Below the pieces are notes generated by a model, which was not told where the DNA came from, did not search any database, and was given only the letters and a program-made list of their open reading frames with translations. Both the position numbers and the translations under genes were made by a program. This document shows positions 55,161-63,366 of a stretch of 64,000 nucleotides of DNA, one piece after another. Numbering within the stretch: the first letter of the stretch is position 1; the number at the start of each line of letters is the position of its first letter. The DNA comes from Thiocapsa rosea (GTDB taxonomy: Bacteria > Pseudomonadota > Gammaproteobacteria > Chromatiales > Chromatiaceae). Location: positions 5,312,501 through 5,376,500 of the forward strand of contig NZ_RBXL01000001.1 in the NCBI RefSeq assembly GCF_003634315.1, written 5' to 3'.

Positions 55161-56462
55161 TCAGGGGTGTTTCGGCGTCGAACGACGGCCTTCCAAGTCT
55201 GCCAAACGGGCCTCCAGTGCCTCCATGCGTGAGACGACGCCCGTCTCCCGAGACGGATCCGAGGCGGTTTCCAGCGCGGCAACCGCGCGTGCGACAACGG
55301 ACGACAGCGGTTCCCGGGGCCGTGCCAGCGCGTGCAAGCGCGCGAGGATCTCCTCCGGCAGACGACAATCAGCCGGGCGCGATGCCTCCTCCGCGACCCT
55401 CGCGGAAGCGGGACGCGGGGTGCGGACCCGGACGGGGGCACGGCGTCGCCGCATCTGCGCGAGCCTGCCCGCCGACACCGTCCGCAAACCCCGGATCAGC
55501 ATGGCGATGCGATCGCGGGAGACAACAACGGCGCTGCGGATCCGGGAGCGTCTCAGCCAAGCGAACAGAGCGCTCGCCAGGATCAGCGCGGCTGCGCCCC
55601 ACACGAGAAGTCCGGCGCCCATCCATGAGGGCGACGACCGATGGTCGGGGTGGCCCGGATCACCGTTTGAGGAGACGGGCACACCCCCGACCGCCGGGTC
55701 GTACCCCGAGAATGCGGAGGGTAACTCCGGTTGCGGCAGCTCGGGGAGGAAGGCCACGAAGTCATCCGTCAGCGCTGTCGCTTCGGGGCTCGTTGCCCAC
55801 GCGTCTGTCGATGCCGGCTCGCCTGCGAGCGGCAGTTCCGGATTCGGATCGACCTCGGTCTCGGGCGTTGGCGCACCGGCGATCGACGCAACGGGATCCG
55901 GTTCGGACGCGACCTGGACCGTCTCGCGCGCAGCATCACTCGGCCGCACAAGCGATTCGAAGTAGCGCAGGCGTTCGGAATAGAGTGCGCGCAGACAGTC
56001 CGCGTCACCGCAGGCGGCGCGCTCGTTTCTGAGCCAGGCTTTCTGCATCCGCTCGGGTGATAGGCCGAGTGCCTGCAACTCGGTGTAGAGGACGCCCATT
56101 CTCGCGTCCTGGGCTCGAATATCGGGGTTGGCGCAGATCAAGCGCTCCACGGGGGTTCTGGCCTTGGCGCAGTCCCAGACGGCAACGGGATCCCCCGGGG
56201 CGGACCTGACCCGCGCGCGTGCAGGTGTTTCCGATTGCGTCAGCTGACCTTCGTCGACGCAACCGTCCAAGTAGGCGTAAAGATTGACGCCATCGTTGCG
56301 GGCGCACCAGGCATCACCCGCCGGATATCGACAGGGACTGGATGCGGCGTCGATATCCAGACAGGCCGCATCTGCCAGGGCACTGAATAGGGTACCCAAC
56401 AGGGCACAGACAAGCGCGGTTGGGAGCTGTCCGAAACGTCGAATCGTCATACCATCATCCAT
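55161..56462 (-). CDS. LprI-type (DUF1311) domain protein with internal membrane helix
   Basis: A 433-residue protein with a signal peptide (TALVCALLGTLFSALADA). It has a cysteine-rich first part, then a LprI N-terminal-like domain (about residues 97-172: DCAKARTPVERLICANPDI, DARMGVLYTELQAL, ACGDADCLRALYSERLRY) and an acidic, proline-rich linker. A membrane helix (GAGLLVWGAAALILASALFAWL, about 282-303) is followed by a basic cytoplasmic tail with a helix at the end. LprI-like domains bind and inhibit lysozyme in some species; the tail is not part of known members. A start 4 residues later (ATG at 56450) would also keep the signal. Confidence 0.7.
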   Translation of the reverse strand: MDDGMTIRRFGQLPTALVCALLGTLFSALADAACLDIDAASSPCRYPAGDAWCARNDGVNLYAYLDGCVDEGQLTQSETPARARVRSAPGDPVAVWDCAKARTPVERLICANPDIRAQDARMGVLYTELQALGLSPERMQKAWLRNERAACGDADCLRALYSERLRYFESLVRPSDAARETVQVASEPDPVASIAGAPTPETEVDPNPELPLAGEPASTDAWATSPEATALTDDFVAFLPELPQPELPSAFSGYDPAVGGVPVSSNGDPGHPDHRSSPSWMGAGLLVWGAAALILASALFAWLRRSRIRSAVVVSRDRIAMLIRGLRTVSAGRLAQMRRRRAPVRVRTPRPASARVAEEASRPADCRLPEEILARLHALARPREPLSSVVARAVAALETASDPSRETGVVSRMEALEARLADLEGRRSTPKHP

Positions 56463-56500
56463 CAGCGCTCGGAGCAGAGACCATCATCGCCCGGCGCGGA

Positions 56501-57133
56501 TCAGAACTCCTCGAAGGACTCGAAGTCGCCGCCATCGTCCAGGAAGGTCTCTTCGGATTCGAACGGCGCCTCCTCGGGCTCCGCCGGTGTCTCCGACGCC
56601 TCGGCCTCGTTGCCGCCGAACAGGCCGGTCAAGGCATTGGCCATCATGATGCCGCCCGCGACACCGGCGGCGGTCGTCAGGGCCGATGCCATGAAACCGC
56701 CCCCGGCGGGCTGTGTCGGCTGCGACCACCCTCGACTCGGTGCTGCGGGGGCCGTTGATTTGCCGAATCCCATGCCGGGGGCCGTGCCCGGCGTGCTGCC
56801 CGGAGTCATGGCCGGCGTGCGCGTGGCCGCGGGCCGCGCAGCGCTTGCACCCGGAACCGCCCCGCCCCCGAACAGACCGCCGAGGAAGCCACCACCCGCG
56901 GCAGGACGCTCGGCAAGCTGCCTCTCCAACTCCTGAATCCGTTGGTTCTGCGCCTGCACCGTCTGCTCTTGAACCAAGATGACCTGAGACATGTAGTAAG
57001 GAGCGGCCGGCTGGCGGCTCACGGCAGCGGCGATCTCCTGCTCCGCAGCCGGGTCGCGCGGGCCGGCCTGTTGCTCGGCCTGCTTCAGCTTGGCGAAGAG
57101 GTCGCCGATCATGCTCTGCTCATTGGGATCCAC
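56501..57133 (-). CDS. DUF2076 family protein
   Basis: A 210-residue protein of the DUF2076 family. It has a helical start with the family segment MIGDLFAKLKQAEQQAGPRDP, then the segment AAPYYMSQVILVQEQTVQAQNQRIQELE. A Gly/Ala/Pro-rich region with GGGFLGGLFGGG and a hydrophobic ASALTTAAGVAGGIMMANALTGLFGG stretch follow, with an acidic C-terminus. Its role is unknown. The same-strand LprI-type gene starts 38 bases downstream. Confidence 0.88.
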   Translation of the reverse strand: MDPNEQSMIGDLFAKLKQAEQQAGPRDPAAEQEIAAAVSRQPAAPYYMSQVILVQEQTVQAQNQRIQELERQLAERPAAGGGFLGGLFGGGAVPGASAARPAATRTPAMTPGSTPGTAPGMGFGKSTAPAAPSRGWSQPTQPAGGGFMASALTTAAGVAGGIMMANALTGLFGGNEAEASETPAEPEEAPFESEETFLDDGGDFESFEEF

Positions 57134-57331
57134 TGAACATTCTCCTTCCGGTCAAAGGGTTGGGCTCAAAAAAGGAACGGCCGCAGGGTAGAGTCCCCGC
57201 CGGTTCCGAAGGTTCCTCGACTCCGCTTTCGCACGCGTCGCATTGGGCCGCACGGGGCGCCCGCCTGTCAATCGACTCAGCCGAACCGCGGGACTGGCCG
57301 AACAACATCTGCGCCTGCTCGCGCACGACGC

Positions 57332-58249
57332 TTATGCGCTGAGTCGCTCGTCCGGAGACAAGGATACCGCCTTGTCGGCATCGGCATCGAACAGCTCCGG
57401 GATCATCAGGTAGCTCGCAACAAAGAAGCACAGGGCACCGACGAAGGTCCATAGATTTGCATTCCAACTCCAGCTTGCATCCGGCGGCGGCGGGAAGAAT
57501 CCGTACAGGGCCGAGACCTGGAAGGCGATCGAGCCGGCCACGTTGATCATGACCACCCACCAGGCGACTTGGCGCGGCTCGAACGACCACCAACCGTGCG
57601 AGATCTCCATCAATGCCAAGTAGCTGGCGCCCAGAAAACAGATGCTCCCGATCATATCGGGGGTCCAGATCAGCACATCCTCCTGCACCCAACCGAGCCC
57701 CCTGAGCAGCGCGTTTCCGGTATTGAGATTGAACAGCAAGGTGCCCGCAAACTGGATCAGGCTGGACAGATACCCTGCGTTGCGAGGTTTCCACGCCCAC
57801 CAGCGCCAAGCCCGGCGCTGACCGGACGGACCCGTTCCCAGATCGGCGATATCCCCGTTGATCGCCTCGAGCAGTTGCAGACCGGCGGCCGCGGTAAAGA
57901 ACAACGAACCGACGAAGAACACGACACCGATGAAGGATGCCGTGGCCATGTCCGGCTTCAGCAACGCGGACCAGTTGGCGGCAAAGCTGCCATAGGCGAA
58001 GCAGGCGGACCCGATGAGAAACATCAGCGCAATCCACCAGGCCAAGCGCCGAGGCGCCCAGAACCGGAACCAGGACGCTTGCGAAAGCGACAGGCGCAGC
58101 CGCACGCCATCCGGACTCAGGTGGAACGGCTGCAGTTGCTTTCGGTGACGCCTCGACAGGAAAACCAGTTCATGCCCGTCGTCGAGTCTTTGAACAACGC
58201 GCGAAACAAACGGACTGCGGATAGAACGCCGAATATCGGTCATTTTCAT
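57332..58249 (-). CDS. Polytopic membrane protein of unknown function
   Basis: A 305-residue protein with about 70 polar N-terminal residues, then six or more membrane helices rich in Trp and Phe ([71 protein letters not shown]). Repeated short GS-x-CF and SLFF patterns suggest internal duplication, as in YrhK-like proteins; that is a weak resemblance. The 198-base gap to the DUF2076 gene downstream holds nothing recognised. Confidence 0.6.
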   Translation of the reverse strand: MKMTDIRRSIRSPFVSRVVQRLDDGHELVFLSRRHRKQLQPFHLSPDGVRLRLSLSQASWFRFWAPRRLAWWIALMFLIGSACFAYGSFAANWSALLKPDMATASFIGVVFFVGSLFFTAAAGLQLLEAINGDIADLGTGPSGQRRAWRWWAWKPRNAGYLSSLIQFAGTLLFNLNTGNALLRGLGWVQEDVLIWTPDMIGSICFLGASYLALMEISHGWWSFEPRQVAWWVVMINVAGSIAFQVSALYGFFPPPPDASWSWNANLWTFVGALCFFVASYLMIPELFDADADKAVSLSPDERLSA

Positions 58250-58359
58250 ACGACGGGTGCTGGACCTGGTTCGGGGGCGCCGAGCTTCACACGCACCGCC
58301 TCCATGCCTATGGCCGCCATCACCGGGGCGAGCGTGAGGCCGAGACGAGGAAACCGGAA

Positions 58360-58535
58360 CGGGCCGCCGGCAGCATCGTCACCTGACCGCCGGGAATGTT
58401 GAAGCCTCGCGCCACGGCAACGGCCGAACTTATGGCCCGAGGCGTTGATCGAGCGCACCCTCGGCAGGCGGAAGTCCCACTCCAGCTCGGGTGCGCAGTA
58501 GGGGGCGAGGAAGCCGCCGCTGGCGTCGTTCACCA
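58360..58535 (-). pseudogene. Glutamate decarboxylase fragment
   Basis: In one frame (58530 down to 58426) the peptide [20 protein letters not shown] and then [14 protein letters not shown] is the PLP-lysine region of glutamate decarboxylase. A second frame then gives GFNIPGGQV, which resembles a later part of the enzyme, so an internal deletion and a frameshift are present. The 5-prime side ends at a TTAAACCGCG type B fragment and nothing else of the gene remains. It is a decayed remnant. Confidence 0.75.
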
Positions 58536-58540
58536 GAATT

Positions 58541-58567
58541 TAGCATCTCGCTCTGGACGCGGTTTAG
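58541..58567 (+). mobile_element. TTAAACCGCG element, type B right-end fragment
   Basis: Only AGCATCTCGCTCTGGACGCG plus GTTTAG remains, adjoining the glutamate decarboxylase remnant. The following 58568-58830 holds no recognised gene. Confidence 0.7.
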
Positions 58568-58830
58568 GCGTTTAAGGGCAGACACAGGATTGGGGAGACG
58601 TCGCACGGATCGGTCCTGCGGATGCGACACCGGCATCAGAAACAAACACCAGCGGGAGTGCGAGCCGGCGGCACTGGAGCGCGACATCGCGCGCGACCAC
58701 GAGAAGATCGACACCGCCGATGCCGGCATGCATCAGCCGATCGCTTTGGCGGGCCGGCGCCGGACCTTGGGCAACGACTCGATCGAACTCCGCTCGGCCG
58801 CGACAGGGCCGAGCGGGGGACGACTCGAAT

Positions 58831-58852
58831 CGATCGACTGCGCAGTCGATCG
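58831..58852. terminator. Perfect 22-bp palindrome downstream of the 74-residue gene
   Basis: CGATCGACTGC / GCAGTCGATCG forms a loop-less perfect palindrome 20 bases beyond the stop of the minus-strand small gene. It may be a terminator or a protein-binding site. Confidence 0.35.
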
Positions 58853-58871
58853 AACGATCGACGCCCGATGC

Positions 58872-59096
58872 CTAATCGGCGCGCTCCGTGACACGCAAGT
58901 CCAGGGGCTGATGCCGTTGCAGGATCTCCGTGATCTCCGATTGGGTTACGTTCGGAGTCAAGACTTGGACCTCATGCTTCCCCTCGTGCTCTCGGGTGCG
59001 GATCTCTTCTTGCGGGATGCCTGTCGCGACGAGGTCATCGACGACGTTGGTGACACTGGTGTGCGATTGATAAACCGCAGTGATGATCTCAGCCAT
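58872..59096 (-). CDS. Small protein of unknown function
   Basis: A 74-residue soluble protein (MAEIITAVYQSHTSVTNVVD, then ATGIPQEEIRTREHEGKHEV and a short beta-alpha end). The pattern of a strand followed by a helix with N-VVDDLVATGIPQEEI recalls small stress-related proteins that sense by a ferredoxin-like fold, but no family is firmly recognised. GAGG lies 8 bases before the start. Longer frames upstream have no support. Confidence 0.6.
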   Translation of the reverse strand: MAEIITAVYQSHTSVTNVVDDLVATGIPQEEIRTREHEGKHEVQVLTPNVTQSEITEILQRHQPLDLRVTERAD

Positions 59097-59608
59097 TGTT
59101 TTGCCTCGGTTCCGGGCTTTGACGCCCCCTCGTACGGGCGGGGCAATCGGTGGATGGATCCGGTCGATCCGATCCGGTTGATGGTCGATCCTCTCTCGAA
59201 TGCCTTTGCCGTACCGCGTTCGTGGCTTCGGCGCCCGGCCCGACAACGGGGCATTCGGACGTCGTCGGTATGCGCCGTGCCAAACCCGAGAATAAACGCC
59301 ATGGTGACGCCGGGCAAGGTCGATGGCTCATCATGAGGCAAGGTCCGTTCGCCGAGCAAGACAGGGGGCAGGCACTCCGGCCCCGTTCAGCGAAGACCCC
59401 TTCGAGTGCGGCGACGACCGTCTCGGGTCGATCCACCACAGGCATGCTGCCGGACCGGACCAACCGGCAGGTTCGGCAGCGCTGCGCGTGGCATCGGCGG
59501 CCTATCCGGGGGTACAGTCAGCCGGGCTGGTTTGCCCCGGCGCGATCAATCGACCGGCCAGGCCGGATCGACTGCTCGTTCACTCTCACCGCACGAGGTA
59601 TCGAATCG
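59097..59608. other. 512-base gap without recognised gene
   Basis: Several overlapping open frames exist on both strands, but none shows family motifs or a convincing ribosome site. It presumably holds divergent promoters for the small gene and the monooxygenase gene. Confidence 0.4.
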
Positions 59609-59932
59609 ATGTTCATCGCTATGAATCGCTTTCACATCAACCGGGGTTTCGAGGCCGATTTCGAGCGCCTCTGGCGGGAGCGTCAATCCCGGCTCGCGCA
59701 GGTACCGGGCTTCGTGACCTTTCGGCTCCTCAAGGGGCCTGACGACGGGGAGACCACGCTATACGCCTCCCACACGACCTGGGCATCGCGCGGCCACTTC
59801 GATGCTTGGCGCGAGTCCGAGGCGTTCCACAAGGCCCATGCGCAGGCAAAGGCGCCTCAGGGAACCTATGCGGGCCATCCTGTACTGGAGCTGTTCGACG
59901 TGGTGCTGGAGGAGTCGGCCCCGGGGAGCTGA
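59609..59932 (+). CDS. Antibiotic biosynthesis monooxygenase / IsdG-like protein
   Basis: A 107-residue ferredoxin-like protein. Marks are MFIAMNRFHINRGFEADFERLW, QVPGFVTFRLLKGP, TTLYASHTTWASRGHFDAWRESEAFHKAHAQA and a C-terminal beta strand. The N-W-H triad region of haem-degrading IsdG enzymes is only partly matched (Asn7, Trp58-type position, His74), so haem degradation or quinone-type monooxygenase activity are both possible. GAGGT precedes the start. The longer open frame upstream is not credible. Confidence 0.8.
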   Translation: MFIAMNRFHINRGFEADFERLWRERQSRLAQVPGFVTFRLLKGPDDGETTLYASHTTWASRGHFDAWRESEAFHKAHAQAKAPQGTYAGHPVLELFDVVLEESAPGS

Positions 59933-60330
59933 TCGGCGCGGAGGATCGCGACCCTTGCCGGAACCGCGCTCGGCCTGACCGTCGAGCGGGTTCATACTGG
60001 CGCGATCGTTCACACCCGCGTCGATCGCCTGATGGACCGCTTGCGGCCCCTGTTCATGGACCCATCGGTGACCAGCAAACAGGAAAAGTGGTCGAAGGAT
60101 CTACTCGGTGTCGTTGTGTTCGTCCGGAATCCGATTACGATTATGATAACGACAAACGAGCTTCCGCCTGCGACCAAGCGCCGTCTCGCGCGGGCATGAC
60201 CGAGCATGTTTCGCTGCCCGCGGCATCCGCCGATCCCGGCCGACCCTCCATCGGCAACGCCTTTACCAGAGTTGGAAGCCGCTCGACGCCATGATGCAGC
60301 ACCATTGAAAGACTTCCGGCAGCCAGACCG
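59933..60330. other. Gap with a core repeat copy
   Basis: This contains the repeat described at 60106-60160. A short frame before it (LTVERVHTGAIVHTRVDRLM) might be the end of a lost gene, but no family is recognised. Confidence 0.35.
60106..60160. repeat. Second copy of the CGTTGT / TCCGGAATCCGATTACGA repeat
   Basis: GTCGTTGTGTTCG, then TCCGGAATCCGATTACGA, then TATGATAACGACAAACGA. It has the same order as at 29367-29476 but only one or two CGTTGT units. Confidence 0.8.
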
Positions 60331-61182
60331 ATGAGGACGCCGATCCGACAAGGACAGACCGGTCGCGTGCGGAGGTCCTGGAGCCCTCGTCAGGCGTCTT
60401 CCGGCTTGTTGCTCTGGGCGCTTCTGCTGCCTGCCACGAGCGCGCTCGCCGCGGAATGGACGCCCGCCGGGGAGCCGGAGCGTCAGGACATCAGCGCCGA
60501 CCTCGCCTATGCCAAGCGCACCGCGGTGCGTCCGTCCGACGGCAAACGGATCACCGCACATCTCGCCTTCTTCACCTCGCGGGCATTCCGCCTGGAGGTG
60601 ATCGATCTCGGGGCCGACCCCGAACCGGCTTACCCGACACTGGAGGCGGCCTTTCGCGCCGTGGGTTGCGTGGCCGGGGTCAACGGCGGATTCTTCCACC
60701 CGGATTGGCAGCCATCCGGGCTGGTGATCTCCAAAGGACGGCGGATCAACCGCTTCGAGACCGCGAAACTCCTGAGCGGCGTCATCTACAACGATGACCG
60801 CGGCATCCACCTCGTCCGGCGCGGCCGGTTCCAAGATCACAAGGGCATCAACGCCTTGTTGCAGACCGGACCCTATCTCGTGGAAGACGGACGCCCGGTG
60901 CGGGGCCTGTCCGCCTCCGATCCGCGGCGGCGTACCTTCATCGCCACGGATTGGCGCGGACACTGGGTCATCGGCGCGAGCATGAGCAGTCTCACCCTCG
61001 CCGAGCTCGGGGCAATCCTTGCCTCCCCGGACGCCATGACACCTTGGCGGGTCGATCGCGCCATCAACCTCGACGGCGGATCCTCGACGGGATTCTACTT
61101 CGACCGCAGCGCCGGCCAGGCTCCGGTGACCCTGCATCCCTGGAAACGTGTGAGGAACCTGCTCGGAATCTGCACGCGTTGA
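60331..61182 (+). CDS. Secreted phosphodiester glycosidase family protein (NAGPA-like)
   Basis: A 283-residue protein with a signal peptide (SSGLLLWALLLPATSALAA, mature from about residue 42) and a phosphodiester glycosidase domain (DUF2233/NAGPA). Marks are GCVAGVNGGFFHPDWQPSGL, LLQTGPYLVEDG, RRRTFIATDWRGHW and the core RAINLDGGSSTGFYF. Human NAGPA removes GlcNAc from a phosphodiester; the bacterial substrate is unknown, and cell-wall sugars are one possibility. It stands alone, 90 bases before the trihaem cytochrome gene. Confidence 0.88.
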   Translation: MRTPIRQGQTGRVRRSWSPRQASSGLLLWALLLPATSALAAEWTPAGEPERQDISADLAYAKRTAVRPSDGKRITAHLAFFTSRAFRLEVIDLGADPEPAYPTLEAAFRAVGCVAGVNGGFFHPDWQPSGLVISKGRRINRFETAKLLSGVIYNDDRGIHLVRRGRFQDHKGINALLQTGPYLVEDGRPVRGLSASDPRRRTFIATDWRGHWVIGASMSSLTLAELGAILASPDAMTPWRVDRAINLDGGSSTGFYFDRSAGQAPVTLHPWKRVRNLLGICTR

Positions 61183-61272
61183 ACCATGCCGAGCGAGAGA
61201 TGCGAACAGCGTGCTTTCAGTGTATCGCCCGACTAGACTGTTGCCCGGTCCATCGAAAATGAGCAATACAAT

Positions 61273-62664
61273 ATGCGCATGCCCTCCCAATCGGTGATGA
61301 TCGCACTGCTCGCCGCAGGAGCGGTCGGTCTCGGATTCATGTCCCGCGATCGTGATCACGGGCCCGAGCGCGCGACGGTACCCCTGACTACCCCGCTCCC
61401 GGCGATCGAAGGTGCGCCCGCAACCTCGGCCTTACCCGCCCGGGTGCCTAGCTCGGGCACACCGGGACCCAGCGCATCCCTGGACGACCAAGTAAATCCG
61501 GGGCAGTACTTGTCGGCCGCCGGCGATTGCGCGGCCTGCCATACCCGACCGGATGGAAAGCCATTCGAGGGTGGCCTTGCTATCGACACGCCGTTCGGAA
61601 CCATCTATACGCCGAACATCACGCCGTCGGAAGACTATGGTATCGGCGCCTTCAGCGACCGGGATTTCCTGCGGGCACTGCAGCACGGCATCTCGCCGAG
61701 CGGTTCGCCCTACTACCCCGCATTTCCCTATACCTCATACACCAAGGTCGCGGACGAGGATCTGCTGGCCATCAAGGCGTATCTGATGACCGTGGAGCCG
61801 TCGAGCTACCAGCCACCCAAAACCCACTTGCGCTGGCCCTTCTCGATTCGGGACCTGATGTTCGGTTGGCAGGAAGTCTATTTCAAAGCAGGGCGGTTCC
61901 AATCGGACCCGAATCGCAGCGACGACTGGAACCGGGGGGCCTATCTCGTCGAAGGTCTGGGACACTGCGGGGAGTGCCACACCCCGCGCAACCTCGCCGG
62001 CGCAACCGAACCGTCCAAAGCCATGACGGGCGCCGTCATCGACGGCTGGTACGCCCCCAATCTGACCGACGCTCTGGACGCTGGGCTCGGACGCTGGAGC
62101 GTCGATGAGCTCGCAGCATTTCTCGGCACCGGGATTGCCAAGACCGCCCACGATTCGGACGCGATCGACGCCGGTGACGCACCCGTGACCGAGGCGCTGG
62201 GCCCGATGGCCGAAGTGGTGCATGACAGCCTATCCAAGCTCACTGAAGCAGACCTCTACGCGATGGCGATCTATCTCATTGACTTGCCCGCAAAGACCGC
62301 ACCGACCCATCAACCGCAGGTGCCGCCGCTGCTGAGCCAAGCGGATTTCGAGAGCGGCCGAGATCTCTACACGACCCACTGCAGTGCGTGCCATCAGGAC
62401 CACGGGCAGGGCCTCGCACCCTACTTTCCGGCACTGCGCGGCAATCCCGCCGTGACGATCGAGGAGCCCAACGACGTCGTCAAGACCCTCTTGCTCGGAG
62501 CACCAGCCGACCCGTCCGATGCCTTCTCGCCGTATGTCGTAATGCCCGCCTTCGGATCGACCCTGACAGACGAACAGATCGCGACTCTGGCAAGTTACAT
62601 TCGTGCGGCCTGGGGCAATGACGCTGCGCCCGTGCAGAGCGCCGAGGTCAAGGCTTTGCGTTGA
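61273..62664 (+). CDS. Trihaem cytochrome c, dehydrogenase-subunit type
   Basis: A 463-residue membrane-anchored cytochrome with an N-terminal helix (MIALLAAGAVGLGF). Three haem motifs, CAACH (about residue 88), CGECH (about 234) and CSACH (about 375), each lie in a class I cytochrome domain. The first two domains have PFGTIYTPNITPSEDYGIG, PAFPYTSYTKV and GWYAPNLT, the layout of the cytochrome subunit of membrane-bound alcohol, gluconate or aldehyde dehydrogenases. It normally passes electrons from the catalytic subunit to quinone or an oxidase; no catalytic subunit gene is next to it. The start has no clear ribosome site. Confidence 0.88.
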   Translation: MRMPSQSVMIALLAAGAVGLGFMSRDRDHGPERATVPLTTPLPAIEGAPATSALPARVPSSGTPGPSASLDDQVNPGQYLSAAGDCAACHTRPDGKPFEGGLAIDTPFGTIYTPNITPSEDYGIGAFSDRDFLRALQHGISPSGSPYYPAFPYTSYTKVADEDLLAIKAYLMTVEPSSYQPPKTHLRWPFSIRDLMFGWQEVYFKAGRFQSDPNRSDDWNRGAYLVEGLGHCGECHTPRNLAGATEPSKAMTGAVIDGWYAPNLTDALDAGLGRWSVDELAAFLGTGIAKTAHDSDAIDAGDAPVTEALGPMAEVVHDSLSKLTEADLYAMAIYLIDLPAKTAPTHQPQVPPLLSQADFESGRDLYTTHCSACHQDHGQGLAPYFPALRGNPAVTIEEPNDVVKTLLLGAPADPSDAFSPYVVMPAFGSTLTDEQIATLASYIRAAWGNDAAPVQSAEVKALR

Positions 62665-62721
62665 GCCTGACCACCTTCACGGCGACCCCCGCCTGATCAA
62701 CGGCGGCACCCGCAGCAATCG

Positions 62722-62762
62722 AAATCGCGCCCGATGCGATCTGTGTCGTTTGTTGGATGGAG
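62722..62762 (+). mobile_element. Type A element left-end fragment
   Basis: AATCGCGCCCGATGCGATCT followed by GTTGGATGG is a diverged left part of a type A copy, 8 bases before the cydB remnant. Confidence 0.55.
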
Positions 62763-62769
62763 GCGCGAC

Positions 62770-63035
62770 ATGATCGAGTCGCTCCCGTTTTCGCTGCCGT
62801 TGTTCTGGGCCGGGGTCCTCGCCTTCGCGATCCTGATCTAAGTGCTGCTTGACGGCTTCGACCTCGGGGGCGGCGTCCTCTTCGCGCTCAACCGCAACGA
62901 GGCGCACCGCCGGCAGATGATGGGCGCGATCGCTCCGGTCTGGGACGGCAACGAGACCTGGCTGGTCATCATCGGCACCGTCCTCTTCGGCGCCTTTCCG
63001 GTGGTCTATGCGATCTTCCTGTCCGCCTTCTATCC
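62770..63035 (+). pseudogene. cydB/cioB (bd-type oxidase subunit II) fragment with nonsense codon
   Basis: The frame from ATG 62770 encodes the first about 88 residues of subunit II of a bd-type quinol oxidase: PLFWAGVLAFAILI, VLLDGFDLGGGVLF and MGAIAPVWDGNETWLVIIG, then LFGAFPVVYAIFLSAFYPA. Codon 24 is TAA (62839-62841) where the family has a tyrosine or similar residue (I-Y-V-L-L-D-G). The gene stops short at about 63035, where a CGTTGT repeat begins. No subunit I gene is present. The single base change at codon 24 and the good conservation elsewhere suggest recent decay. Confidence 0.85.
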
Positions 63036-63078
63036 TGCTCGTTGTCGTTGTCGTCATCGGATTCCGGACGAACCGATC
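63036..63078. repeat. Third copy of the CGTTGT core repeat
   Basis: CGTTGTCGTTGTCGTC, then the inverted core ATCGGATTCCGGACGAAC. It cuts off the cydB fragment. Bases 63079-63170 hold nothing recognised. Confidence 0.75.
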
Positions 63079-63170
63079 CTTCCTTGCACATCCGATCGGC
63101 CGGAAGCAACGTCGGCATCACCGCCGGCCGATCCTCTGCGCAGTTGGGATGTCGATTCCCGGAAATCGCC

Positions 63171-63257
63171 TTAAACCGCGCCCGGGGCGGTATGCGATGT
63201 TTTTGGATGAGATGGGCCCCGGCAGACTTGACAGCCGCTGGAGCTGGCGCGGTTTAA
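63171..63257 (+). mobile_element. TTAAACCGCG element, type A (part of composite)
   Basis: An 87-bp copy with perfect 12-bp ends TTAAACCGCGCC / GGCGCGGTTTAA, followed by a 21-bp AT-rich linker (63258-63278). Confidence 0.85.
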
Positions 63258-63278
63258 GGTATTAAAAAATTTATCATT

Positions 63279-63366
63279 TTAAACCGCGTCGCTCCTAAGG
63301 ACTCTATGGATACACCAAACGTCGAACTGACTCGAAAGTGAGCATTTCGCTCTGGACGCGGTTTAG
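63279..63366 (+). mobile_element. TTAAACCGCG element, type B (part of composite)
   Basis: An 88-bp copy with the type B core (ACCAAACGTCGAACTGACTC, GAGCATTTCGCTCTGGACGC). Read on the minus strand, its terminal TAA is the stop codon of the SPOR gene. Confidence 0.85.

Noticed and set aside
60010-61359. 449-residue minus-strand frame opposite the phosphodiester glycosidase
   Set aside because: Antisense shadow of a gene with clear catalytic motifs.
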